A stretch of 64,000 nt of DNA from Epichloe hybrida. Taxonomy: Eukaryota; Ascomycota; Sordariomycetes; Hypocreales; Clavicipitaceae. Under the pieces are notes generated by a model. It was not told the DNA's origin. It ran no database searches and worked only from the letters and a program-made list of their open reading frames with translations. The stretch is from the NCBI GenBank assembly GCA_019022495.1, contig JAFEKR010000003.1:806001-870000 (forward strand), in the 5' to 3' direction. Positions 47,956 through 59,661 of this stretch are shown piece by piece. Positions within the stretch are counted from its first letter, which is position 1. The number at the start of each line of letters is the position of its first letter. Both the position numbers and the translations under genes were made by a program.

Positions 47956-48770
47956 TGTAGGGAGCTAGTTGCTAGCTAGCAACAGCTATACAAGTGCAAG
48001 CTCTACGGTCGGGGACTGATAGGGCTATAACGTTAAATTAATTAACGCAACGCAACGGAAGTTTATAGTAATTATTAACTAATAGAATTTAATCTAGATT
48101 ACTTTTATAATATCTTATAAAGTAATAAATTAATTTTAGATATATTATACAGGTAATGCGGCTATTGTTAGTTAAGAGGACTAGCTATCTAGCTAGTTAA
48201 AAAGATCTTCTTTCTCTCATATACCTACTAACTATATTAGTGAATCCAGGCTGCTAACAGGGTCTTATAGGCTACTTTTAATTTTCTATAAAATTCATTT
48301 ATATATAAAAACCAAAAGATTAACTTACTACTATACTAGCTAGCAACCCATATGTACTAACTTCTAGTCTAAAAAATAACCTTATATAAAAAGAAAGCCT
48401 TATCTTTAAGCTTTAATTTACTATATATAAAACTTTTATATAACCTTTAGTTAAAGAGAAAATTACTATTAAAGATAGCTATAGGGTAAGTTATATGTAC
48501 GGTAACCTGCTTATATTACCCTAGCTTATATTACCCTAGCTTACCTAATTACTAGTAGTATAGTTATAGCTATACTTACAGCTATAATATAATTTACTAA
48601 TTAGTTATTTATATAGTTAGATATAGCTATTAATAGCTATAATGTAGCTATTAATAACTACCTTTATTACTATTAATAGCTATAGTGTAGCTATTAGACT
48701 TATAAAGTAAGCTAGTAATAAGAAGGTTCTTTAACTAGAAAAGGGCTAAAAATAAGTTTTATTTTTAACA
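47956..48770 (-). repeat. G5 3' LTR (815 bp)
   Basis: Outer end GC-containing (GCTAGCAACAGC, ACGGTCGGGGAC, AACGCAACGCAACGG). Inner end strongly RIPed, with CpG lost and TAGCTATTAATAGCTATA runs. Confidence 0.92.
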
Positions 48771-49019
48771 CCCCCTTTATAAATAAATTATATTTAAAGT
48801 AATTAGAAGTGTATAAAGAGACTATAGGGTAAAAAAAATAACTTTTAATAATAATAGATAAAAGGGAAAAATAGGAAAAGATAAAAGACCCCCTTTTTAA
48901 ATTCCTAGCTATTATTAAATATAGCTCCCTTTTTAACGTTATTTTTGGTTCCCTATTAAAGGGAAGTAGTTATTAGTTTAGTAATTATTAAGCCCTAAAA
49001 GCTTAATAAAAGCCTAATA

Positions 49020-52000
49020 AAGAGGTCTAGAAAGAGGTTTTGTAAGACTATCTATAGGTATTAACTTTATATCTAGATATTTAATCTTAGCTAAACCCTC
49101 TAAAACCTATTACCTAATATAGTTAAACTTTAGTAATATATACTTTATATAACTATGTAAAGCAGGGTTATAAGCAGTAGTTATAGCGCCTTAATTATTA
49201 TAATATATTTAGATAGGGGGAGATATAGGGGTTTTTAGCTCCTTAAATAAGCCCTAAAGCCACTAAAGCTCCCAGAAGGTCTTGCAGATAGCATTAGCTT
49301 TAGCTTCTAGTGTTAATAGAGCTATTATACTAGCTTTCTTTAATTTCTAGCTAATAGGCCTACTAGCTAGCTTAAATAGATAAGTATAGGTTAATTTTCA
49401 GGTCTTTTTATCCCCTATAAAATCACTATCGTAATAACCTATTGAGCTTTTACTAGCTATACCTTTAGGGTCTCCCCTATAAATTATAGCAAGGAATCTA
49501 GTCCCTAATAAGTACCTTAGTAGATTTTTAGCTGCTTTTAGGTGCTCTATATAGGGGCTAGCTAGTATGGTAGATAACCACTATAGCGTAAAGGCTATAT
49601 CAGGCCTTATTAGTAGTATTAGGTATATTATAGTCCCTATAATGCACTAATAAAGCTTAATTTCGCTAGCTATTAAAAGCTTAGTTATTTGCGTAGCTAA
49701 AACGCCTAGCTAAAGAGGTATGCTAATAGGCTTGCTATCTAGTATATTAAATTATTTTAAGGCTTCTAATATATACTAAGATTAGTGGATTTTTAGTATT
49801 CTATTAGGCCTATCTTATACAATTTAAACCCCTAAGAAGAATTCAGCCAGGCCCCTATCTTCTATTAGATAGACTTTATAAAGTTCCTTTTTAAGTCTTT
49901 AGATATAAGATAAATCTAGTCTAATTAGAAGGTAGTTATTAACGTATGTAATAATAAAGGTTTTAGTTAAAGGATTAAAGAAGATAGCTAGGTTAGATAT
50001 TAAAGGGTTAAATCCTAGGGATTTAAGCACTAATATTAGTGCTTACTACTACTCCCTTAAGCTTTGTTTTAGGCCGTATAAAGACTTCTATAATAGAATT
50101 ACTTAATCTTTAAAAGGTTTCCAGCTAAAACTTTTAGCTTATTTAGCTAGTTTAGGATTTACTTTAAGGAATTTAATAAACCCGTCTGGAATAACTATAT
50201 AAATCTGTTATTATAGCTTACTATTAAGAAAAGCTCCTATAAAACTAATTTATTTGATTTCCTAGTTATTCTAAGCCGCTAGGGCTAGTAAAATCCTCTA
50301 GCTAGGGGGAATGCTTGTGGTAGCAAAGGTCTCTAGGTAATCTAGGCCTTTGATTTATATAAATCCCTTAGTAATAAGTTAGGCCTTATATTTTAAAGGA
50401 TTATTTTCTTTATCCTTTTTAAGCTTATAAACAAGCCTATTCTTTAGTACTTTTTAGCCTATAGGGATTTAGTCTTTCCTTATAAATTTAAAAGTACTAG
50501 CCTTTAGAAGCTATTTGTATTCCTTATACGTAGCTTCTATCTATTTATCCCTTTTAGGGCTAGATATAGCTTGCTTCTAGGTCTTAGGTTTGGGACTAAT
50601 AGGATTCCTTTCCTTTAGCTTTTCCTATACCTTAAAGCAGATTTCTTTTATAAAATCTAGAGAAGAAAGGGAACTAATATTAATATCTATAGGGTTAATA
50701 TTAGGGTCGAAATTAATAATTTTAACAAAATTAAGGTCTGGAGTTAAAATCTAATTTCCTAGTTAAGTTATAGGCTATGCCTGTATGGAATCCGCTGGAA
50801 TTAAGTCTTTAGGGGGTTCTTCAGGGCCTGTAAGTGGTTTTTCTTAACCTATAGGGATACCTATATTATCTATAGGGTAATCCTTTAAACCTTAATCTAG
50901 ATTTTATTGATTTTTATTTTCTAGATTATTTTCCCCCTCTAAAGGGTTATCCCCTATAGAAATCCTAGGTAAGCCTTTAGAAATAGGGCTTATAGGTTCT
51001 ATAATCTTAATAAAGCTAGTCTTTATAACTAGCCTTTTAGAGGGGATGTACACTAGGTAGGTGTTAGAACCTAGTGTAGCTAAAAGCCTTCTAGGGATAG
51101 TCCTAGCTACTAACTTCTAGGCTTTAGGTTGTTTTTCCAGGGGGATTAAAACCTTACAATAAGATCCTATAGCTCTAATACTACTAATATTAGTTATATA
51201 AGGCTAATTTAGCTACCTAGATAGCAGTTGTTTAGGGCTTTCAACCTTAGTAGTTTAGTAGTTATATTAATAAGGTTAATAACTATAGGTAATACAAAAT
51301 ACTATAAAAATAATGGTAATTTCGCCTACTAGATAGTAGCCCTTAATTGATCTAGAATAGTATAAATTGAATGCTTTGCTAATCCATTTTGCTTATGGAT
51401 ATAGGGACTAGAAGTTGTAAATTTAATCCCTTTAGAATTTAACTAATCTTAATAACTAGAATTGATTTCCTAGCCCCCATTGAAGTGAAGATGCCTAGGA
51501 TATTGACCTAGTTAGTTTTTAAGCCCTCTAAAGAAGCCTTTAATAGCCTTATAAACAGTTAGGCCTTCCTTATTAGGTAATAAGATAACTTACTTATATC
51601 TAGTCTTTCGATTAACTAGAAATAAGCAAATTAACTGCTTATTATATAGTGTAGGGCTAATTTTCAGCGTATCCCCCTTTATTTAATCTAGAGCTCTTAG
51701 GGGGTTAGGGATAGCTAATTTTCTAGGTCTTCTAACTGCCTTAGATTGATCATAAGCAATATATCTAAATTCCTTATCCTTAATTTTAGAAAAATTAGGG
51801 ATTTCTTTAGTTATAAGGCTAGTTTTCTTTAGCAAAGGAAGACCTAGGTGCCCTAATTATATATGCTATAGGCTAGCTAGTTCTAATAACTATTAATATT
51901 AAAGATCCTTAGGGCCTAAATTAGGATCTAGACTAGGGCCCTCTTTACTAGTCCTCTGCTAGGCCCCTTGAGAACCACAGGCCTCTTAGAGAGGTATTAG

Positions 52001-52200
52001 GGACCCTTTTCCTTCACTAGGGCCCTCTAACACCCCTAAATCTATTTCTTTAGATTTATAAGGGACCTAACCTAGGGCTATAGGCGAAGAAGAAGAGACT
52101 AATTCCCCTAAATTATCCCGTATGATTTCTTTAATATTATCTTTATTTTTGTTGATTTTGTCTAAATTAGAAGCCTAATCCAGCTTTTTAGAGGGAATTT
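49020..52200 (-). pseudogene. G5 integrase, reverse transcriptase, RNase H
   Basis: Minus strand: GAG-pre-integrase LGHLGLPLLKKTSLI near 51830-51880, followed by integrase (about 51700-51300). RT about 50650-49700: STFKFIRKD-IPIG-KVLKNRLVYK, then SLYGLK near 50070. The palm reads TYVNNYLLI (YVDD expected) at 49935-49940, both Asp lost. RNase H about 49400-49050 (STLEAKANAICKTFQEL, IYYNN-GAI). The KKPLSRPL-type tail lies just before the 3' LTR. Stops are CAG/CAA/TGG-derived. Confidence 0.85.
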
Positions 52201-53990
52201 GAACCTCTATAGGGTAGCTAATTAGATAGCTATGACCCTTAAAAGCGGCGTAGGTAAAAGGTCAGATATAATGCAAATTATTATAGGGCCCTTTAGATAA
52301 CTTAGGCGTAAATTGGTTTTTAATGTGGAAGAAAAAACTATGTTTTTCTATATCTAGGGTTGCAATATAAGACCTATCTTTAAGATAAAGTAGGTTTTTT
52401 ATAAGGTAACTACTAGATATATAGTGCGTAAGTCCACTAACTATATTAATATTAAGCTAAGGAAAATATAGCGTATCTTTAAGCACTAAGGTCCTATATT
52501 TATTTGGATTTTTCTGATATAAGACCTCAAAAACAGCACTACCGTGGCCCTTAGCGCAAATAGGGCTATGACTAGTTATTATAGGGTTGGATTCCCCCTT
52601 TTTATAGGGGGTATAATCCCTAAAGACCTCCCTAGAATTAACAATATGTATAGTTGAACCTGTATTATATAATAGGGCCTTTTTTATGTCTTTGCTGTAA
52701 TAATTAAAACTATTTAAGGTTTTAATTTCTTGATTTTCATTATCATCTGATTCAGAAGAGCTAGAATTAGAGCTACTATTACTAGAGCTCTTATAACTAG
52801 TCTTATGAAGGCTAGGCTTCTTGTACGGTTTAAGAGCACCGTTAGAAAGGTTGTAATTTCCTAGCATAAAAGATCCCTCTCCAGAGGTCTCTTTATTATC
52901 CTTTTTATCTGATTTTTGACCTTTTTACTTCTTCTTCTTCTTCTTATTAGAAGAAGAATTAGAATTAGAAGAGCCCTTATTTTCTTCAGAGCCTCCTTTC
53001 TTCTTCTGATCCTTAGGGGCCTTTTCTTTTTCTTTGGCACCCTTTTCAAGGTTTTTAGCCCTATAATTCAGGGCTTTGAATACCGTAGATGATTTATCCC
53101 TCTGTTCTGCTAGAAGGTCTGCCATCAAGAATTGAAGATTTAGGGCATCTAGGGGAGCCCCTATAGCCCTATTCGTACGCATGCTAAATCGTTGCCTCTT
53201 AGCCCACTGAGGGAAGGTTGATTTTAGGGATTGAAGATATTGATTAACCTGATCTATCGGAGCAATCAGGACCCCTGAAATCGATAATCTAGCTAGTAGA
53301 TTATTAAAGACTGCATTAAAAGACTCTAGAGTCCCCTTAAACTCTTGAAAATTCAGGTTATGAAATTCTAAATATAGGGACCCCCTCTGGATTTCAACGC
53401 TATGTGAATATTGCCTTACAAGTAAATTATAGGCTTCTTCAGGTGATTTTTGCCAAGTTATAGCGGCTTAGGGTCCTTCCGTACAACTATCCCTTAGTAA
53501 CATAAGGATAATAGCTTGATCTAGATCCCCTAGCGCCCTAGAACTCTCCGGATTATCTAGAAAATTAGGCATGCCTAAAGCTCTAAATTGGATAGTTAGG
53601 GCTTGTTTCTATTATTTAAAATTTTTAGCTCCTTTAAGCCTAGTAGTCTCTGGAAAGCTATAAACCCTCTTATTAAATTCCTTAATAATTAAATTATTAA
53701 AGGTTACTTATATGGAACTAGATTTAGCTTGTTATTCTTGAATAGGCTGCTAATCTTGCTGCTAACTAGCAGGCTTATCAGATTCCACACCCTCTATACG
53801 ACTATTTATAGTTATAGATAGGCTTTCTAGCTTCTCTAATAACTAGTCTATAGTTGCTTATTGCTTAATAGCCTGCTCTTTTAGCTAGTTATTTAGAACC
53901 TCTTGCGCACTAGGGTTAGGGATTATAGGTCCCTTTCCCTTTCCTTTAGTATTTATTTTCCTTTTTATAGAAGGGAAAAGCTTTTATCTC
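52200..53990 (-). pseudogene. G5 gag and protease, best-preserved coding segment
   Basis: Minus strand. Gag starts near 53960 (ATA in place of ATG, then NTKGKGKGP). It contains a UBN2/gag-like middle (53500-53180) and a Lys/Ser-rich linker. From 53182 to 52457 one frame is open except for a single TAA around 52927 and one TAA/TAG region near the linker end. The protease motif is LLYNTGSTIHIV near 52650-52680, where DTGS is expected, so the catalytic Asp is now Asn. Far fewer stops than the rest of the element. Confidence 0.8.
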
Positions 53991-54115
53991 GCGGGTTCTT
54001 CCTTTTTTATAGAAGGGAAGTCTTTTGTATTTGTAATTAATTCCTTTTTATAGAAGGGAAAAAGCTTCTATCTCGCGGATCCTTCCTTTTTTATAGAAGG
54101 GAAGTCTTCTGTAGC
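53958..54115. repeat. 83-84-bp leader repeats of G5, units 1-2
   Basis: CCTTTTTATAGAAGGGAA...CTCGCGG...CCTTCCTTTTTTATAGAAGGGAAGTCTT units start at 53960 and 54043; a third starts at 56071 beyond hAT-B. Net spacing is 83 and 84 bp. Each unit holds two near-copies of TTTTTATAGAAGGGAA, so a nested repeat. They lie between the primer site and gag, in the transcript leader. Confidence 0.85.
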
Positions 54116-56051
54116 CAGAGCTTTGTACTACAGTACACTACATCTTGTAGTATTTGTAGTGTAGTGTAGTATACTACACTACACTATATACTACACTACA
54201 CTACATATTACACTACAATGAAATTTTTTTACTACATATAGTATTTGTAGTATTTTATAGTATTTGTAGTATTTTATTTTTTAATAATATAATAGCTTAT
54301 ACTAGCTTATAATAGCTTATAATAGCTTATACTAGCTTAGAATAGCTTAGAATAGCTTAAAATAGCTTAAAATTACTTAGAATAAGTAAGAATAGCTTTT
54401 ATTACTTTATAATATTATAAGTGTTAAAGTTTAATTAAGTTTAAATAATAAATAAATAACTTAAATAAAAACATTAGTAAGTATTAGTAAATTACTATAG
54501 AAAAAGCTTTACTTTTTAGTTATTTAGTATTTTAAGGTTTATAAAAATATTAGTAAAATAAAATACTTTTCTTTCTTATGTTTTTTTAAAATAATATTTA
54601 AAATAATAATAGTAAAAATATATTATTTACCTTAGTTAGCTTTCTATATAGCTAGTACTAGTACTTTAGTTATAATAGTAATAATAATAATAATAAACTT
54701 TAATATCTCTTTTTTCTTTAACTAGATTATAAAAAAAGTATAAAAGCTAGTAATAAATAAAAGATATATCTAACAAGACCCACTTTAGACCCACTTTAGA
54801 CCCACTTTTATTAATATTTTCTTTTATAGAACTAGATTATAAAAACTAGAAAAGCTATAACTAAGTAACAAGTATAATTAAATAGACCCACTTTTAGATC
54901 CACTTTTAGATCCACTTTTATAAATCCCTTCTTTTCTAAGACTATGTTATAAAAACTATAAAAGTAATAAAATTAAGTAAGAGATATAATTAAATAGACC
55001 CACTTTGGACCCACTTTTATAAATCCCTTCTTTTCTAAGACTATATTATAAAAAACTATAAAAGTTATAAAATTAAGTAAGAGGTATAATTAAATAGACC
55101 CACTTTGGACCCACTTTTATAAATCCCTTCTTTTTATAAGACTAGATTATAAAAAACTATAAAAGCTATAACTAAGTAAGAGATATAACTAAATAACCTT
55201 ACTTTAGACCCACTTTAAACTTACTTTAGACTTACTTTTAAAAAAAACTATTTAACTAAGAAAGTAAGCTAAGAATAGTATTAATAATTAAACCTAGTTT
55301 TAAAGCTTATTTCTTTATATATTAAATAATTAACAGAAATTAATTTATTTTATATTTTAATATCCTAAAAAATATTATAGCTTTATTATTATAGCTTTTT
55401 TACAGTTTTTTAATTTTCTTTTACCTTAAAAACCTAAAAACTTAATATAATTAGTTTTAATTTAAAGAAAATAGTTATATTACTAAAGAACCTCTTACTA
55501 AATATAATAAAATATTATCTTTATAATAAAAGTATTATTAATCTAAATATATTATTATTATATTTAACATCTTATTTTTATAGAATAATAAATAATTTCT
55601 TTAGGGTAAATCTTAGATTAAAAGATAAAAAATATACTAAAATTAAATAGGAAATCTAAGAAAAAAGCTATAAAAGTATAAAGACCTTTTCAAATTTACT
55701 AAAAAATTTAGGCTGTATATAAATACTAAAATAGTTTATCTTTAGTAACCCTATACCTATTATTAGCTTAATAGTTTAAATAAGCCTAAACTTTAAAAAT
55801 TTATAACTAAATAAATAAATTATAATAAAAAAAGAGGCTAATATTAAGCTAATTAAGAAAAATCTAAGGAATATTATAAGATAATAAAAGTCCCCACTGT
55901 TTTTTTTACTAATACTATATTTGTAGTATTTATAGTGTAGTGTAGTATTTACTACACTACATTACATACTACACTACACTATAAACTACTACACTATATA
56001 CTACATTGAAAGCCAAAATACTACAAATACTACACTACATGCAAAGCTCTG
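54116..56051. mobile_element. hAT-B: second complete hAT-type element, opposite orientation to hAT-A
   Basis: CAGAGCTTTG at 54116 and GCAAAGCTCTG ending at 56051, flanked by the perfect 8-bp duplication TCTGTAGC (54108-54115, 56052-56059). Internal order is the reverse of hAT-A: GTAGT array, 10-bp AATAGCTTAT repeats (54291-54380), ~100-bp GACCCACTTT repeats (54775-55235), AT-rich DNA, TCCCCACTGTTTTTTTT, then GTAGT array. No transposase frame. It was inserted in a G5 leader repeat, splitting unit 2 from unit 3. Confidence 0.9.
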
Positions 56052-56059
56052 TCTGTAGC

Positions 56060-56160
56060 TATAATTAATTCCTTTTTATAGAAGGGAAAAGCTTCTTTCT
56101 TGCAAGTCCTTCCTTTTTTATAGAAAGGAAGTCTTCTATATTTATACATAAAGTAACCTA
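56060..56160. repeat. G5 leader repeat, unit 3
   Basis: AATTAATTCCTTTTTATAGAAGG... from about 56063, the third copy of the 83-84-bp unit, ending near the 5' LTR side of the leader. Confidence 0.8.
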
Positions 56161-56185
56161 AAAGGAATCTATGGTAATAAAACTA

Positions 56186-56196
56186 GGCTCATAACC
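56186..56196 (-). other. G5 primer-binding site, complementary to the initiator-tRNA anticodon arm
   Basis: The + strand reads GGCTCATAACC, the conserved anticodon stem-loop segment (CAT anticodon) of eukaryotic initiator tRNA-Met. The minus-strand element RNA therefore carries GGTTATGAGCC eight bases after its 5' LTR. Drosophila copia and yeast Ty5 are known to prime from an internal (half-tRNA) fragment of initiator tRNA-Met, and this site fits that mode. Confidence 0.7.
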
Positions 56197-56204
56197 TATT
56201 AAAA

Positions 56205-57005
56205 TGTAAGGAGCTAGTTACTAGCTAGTAATAGCTATATAAGTATAAGCTTTACGGTTAGGGACTAGTAGGGCTATAACGTTAAATTAATTAACGTAAC
56301 ATAATAGAAGTTTATAGTAGTTATTAACTAATAGAATTTAATCTAAATTACTTTTATAATATCTTATAAAGTAATAGAATTGATTTTAAATATATTATAT
56401 AGGTAATATAGCTATTATTAGTTAAGAGGACTAGCTATCTAGCTAGTTAAAAAGATCTTCTTTCTCTTATAGACTTACTAACTGTATTAGTGAATCCAGG
56501 CCGCTAATAGGGTCTTATAGCTTACTTTTGATTTTCCGTAAAATTCATTTGTATATAAAAACCAAAAAATTAACTTACTACTATACTAGCTAGTAACCTA
56601 TATGCACTAACTTTTAGTCTAAAAAATAACCTTATATAAAAAGAAAGCTTTATCTTTAAGCTTTAATTTACTATATATAAAACTTTTGTATAACTTTTAG
56701 TTAAAGAGAAAATCGCTGTTAAAGATAGCTATAGGGTAAGTTACGTGTAGGGTAACCTGCTTACGTCACCCTAGCTTACCTAATTACTAGTGGCATAGTT
56801 ATGGCTACACTTGTAGCCATAACGCAATTGACTAATTAGTTATCCACACGGTTAGACGCAGCTGTTAACAGCTGCGACGTAGCTATTGATAACTACCTTC
56901 GCGACCGTTGACAGCTGTAGTGCAGCTGTCAGACTTGCAAAGCAAGCTAGTAATAAGAAGGTTCTTTAACTAGAAAAGGGCTAAAAATAGGTCTTATTTT
57001 TAACA
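56205..57005 (-). repeat. G5 5' LTR (801 bp)
   Basis: Mirror of the left LTR in RIP load: the inner (left) end is RIPed, while the outer ~250 bp keep GACGCAGCTG, GCGACC and GTGCAGCTGTC. Ends TTTTTAACA at 57005. Confidence 0.92.
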
Positions 57006-59394
57006 GTATACTTCTTAAAGATCTAGTAATATAAAAACCTTTGTACTTGCTAATTAATTAAGGATTTCAGAGATTAGTAGCAAAGGGGCCTTCTTTTTAA
57101 TAGTAATCTTATTAAGGCCTTTGTAATCTATATAAAGCCTTAATTTCCCTGATTTTTTTAGAATAAATAAAATTAAGGCTCTAGCTAGGCTTATTAATCT
57201 TCTAATTTACCCTTTTTCCTATACACTTACTAGGTACTCCCTAAGCACCTTTAGCTCTTTTTTAGCTAGGTTATATATAGGTCCCTAAGGTAGCTACTTC
57301 CCCTTTTCTAATTTAATTATATAAGTATAGCTACCTAATTCTAGGAGCTTACTAGCTAAATCCTTTAAAAATATATTTATAAATTTTATATACTTTTCTA
57401 GGATTTACTATAGGGGTATATTACTATCTATGTCTTATATAAATACTACTAACTCTTTATAATATACTACCTAAAGTACTATTATACTTCTTAGTTTTTT
57501 CTTCCTTAATATATAAGTATATTTTACTACTATTACTATAATTATATAGTAACTTAGGTTATTACTTACTATATTATTTTTTAAAGAATTTTTATTAGTA
57601 TCCATTTCTTTTACCTTTAGGTTAACTACCTTAATCTTTAGTAATACTAGTAATAATATAATAAAAAACTATTTTACTACCTTATATAGTTATTACTTAC
57701 TTATAATAAAAGTAATATAATCCTTAGTTATTAGAAACCTTTAGAAACCTTACTTTTAGTTTATTACTATAGGTTTATACTCTAAGGTCTAGTTTATCCC
57801 TAGGAGTATTCCCTCTCCTATATTAGTAATATAGTAGCTAACTTAGTAAACCTTTATATAGCCTATACTATCTTTTACCTTAACTAGTTTATATAAGATT
57901 TCTTAGTATAAGATCTTATCCTTACTTATACGTTCTAGTATTACCTTTACTTTCTTTATATTTTTCTAATCCTATTTTAATAATAATTTAAAGTAAATTA
58001 TTAAATACTTTATACCTATATTAAATAGTACTAGTATTACTAACTAATAGTTATTTTACTATAAGAATACTTATATTCTTATTCTCTTATTTATAGGTTT
58101 CTTTATAGTAAGACTATTATCCTAGGCCTAGGCTAAATTAATTAGAATTTTATTTAAGTCTAAGGTTTTATTATTACTATCTCTATGCTTCTTAGTAGTA
58201 TATTTATTACTTTTATAGATTAAGTAATTTACTATATTATATTTATTTATACTATATTTAGGGTTACTATATTTATAGTACTTAAATAGTTTCTAGCCTA
58301 TACTAGGTTACTATAAGCTTTACTATAAGTTATTTATAGGAGAGCTAAAGTATTATCTCTTATTATTCCTACCCTTCTTATTATAGTTTTTATTCTAATT
58401 ATTTAATATAAATATTATTATAACTTTAGCCTTTTTACCTTAACCCTATAGGTAGCTTTATAATATTAGGAACTCTTAGCTAACTATATACTTCCTTATA
58501 GTATTATTTAAGCTATTTAGAAAAATTACTATTCTTAAGTATATAGGGATTTAGTTAGGTAATTTTACTTTTACCTTTATCTAAAGTCTTAGGAAAAATT
58601 AGAAAGACTAATTATTCTTTTACCTTAGATTTAGTAATATCCTAGTAGCTTCTAAGTACCTTATATCTTTATTTATTACTCTAGTATTTAGCTAGGATAT
58701 AAATCTATCCTAGGTATAAGCTAAGTAGTTAACTAACCTATTTACTATTATATAATATATTTATTATTACTTTATATTATTAGCTAAGTAGCTGCTAGTA
58801 TATACTACCTTAGTCTTATTATCCTAAAAGGTTCTTAGGTCTAGCTAGAATAGTATATTAAGTCTACTAGATATACCTATAGATTCTTATAAGTATTACC
58901 TTTATATATAAGTACCTTATACTATATCTTAATAAAGCTATATAAGTATATATTTACTATAAACTTAGTATTAGGTAGGAAATCTAGGAATAGAGAATTT
59001 CTTTATAGATTTATCTAAGGGGTAATTATAAGTTCTTTACCTAATTTAGCTAATTATAGGTTTACTTTTATTTCCTTAAGCTATACTTCTATATTTAAAA
59101 TCTCCTTTCTTATATAAGTATCTTATAGCTTAGCTTATATAACCTTATATTACCTCTATAGCTTATCTAGATTATTATTATTACTAGATTTAGTATTACT
59201 ATATTAGTTAGGTAGTATTTACTATACTCTCTTATATTTTATTATTAAGGTATTTTAGTTACTACCTAGGTGCTATAAAGTTAAGGCTTTCTTACTAAGT
59301 AGTATAAGTATATTTTAGGTAAATATTCTATAACTCCTTTATATTTAAATCTAGCTAATAGTCTATTTTCCTTAAAGGGTTTAAGAGTTTAACT
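57006..59394 (-). pseudogene. G3' gag-PR-RT (partial gypsy copy)
   Basis: Minus-strand sister of G3. The RT block ILN-LASTKVFILLDL-EVY near 57010-57070 equals G3 near 13930-13990, and gag near 58960 equals G3 from 12018. Everything downstream of this RT block is missing: G5 begins at 57005. Upstream it runs into its own 5' LTR. Strongly RIPed. Confidence 0.8.
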
Positions 59395-59661
59395 TATTAT
59401 AACTATAGTAAAAGAGATATAAATAAAGTAAAAGCTAAGGTTCTTAGTTATAGCTAGAGAGCTATTACTTAAGGGTAAGTATATAAAGGTCTTAAACTCT
59501 AACCTCTTATATCCTTTATAGGTAGTCCTTATTTAAATACCTTACTATATATATATAGCTATCTAGTAGCTACTTAGTTATCCGTATAACCTAAGGCTTA
59601 TCTAAGGGCTCTATTATGTGACCGTCCTATCCATGGCTCCCTGGCCTCTGTGCTCCTAATA
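59395..59661 (-). repeat. G3' 5' LTR (267 bp)
   Basis: Minus orientation TATTAGGAGCACAGAGGCC to GTTATAATA. Its outer 45 bp (59617-59661) are spared by RIP. It abuts the G1' fragment without a gap, so G3' was inserted in a G1 copy. Confidence 0.8.

Larger units (their letters stand above)
47956..57005 (-). mobile_element. G5: complete Ty1/copia element with hAT-B in its leader
   Basis: LTRs of 815 bp (47956-48770) and 801 bp (56205-57005), both TGTA...TTTTTAACA in + orientation. Minus-strand gag-PR-IN-RT-RNase H. The polypurine tract is the complement of CCCCCTTTA at 48771-48779. The tRNA-fragment primer site is at 56186-56196. Flanks TGAAA and GTATA do not match; the left flank is LINE ORF1 and the right flank is G3', so the ends may come from recombination between two insertions. 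Confidence 0.88.
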
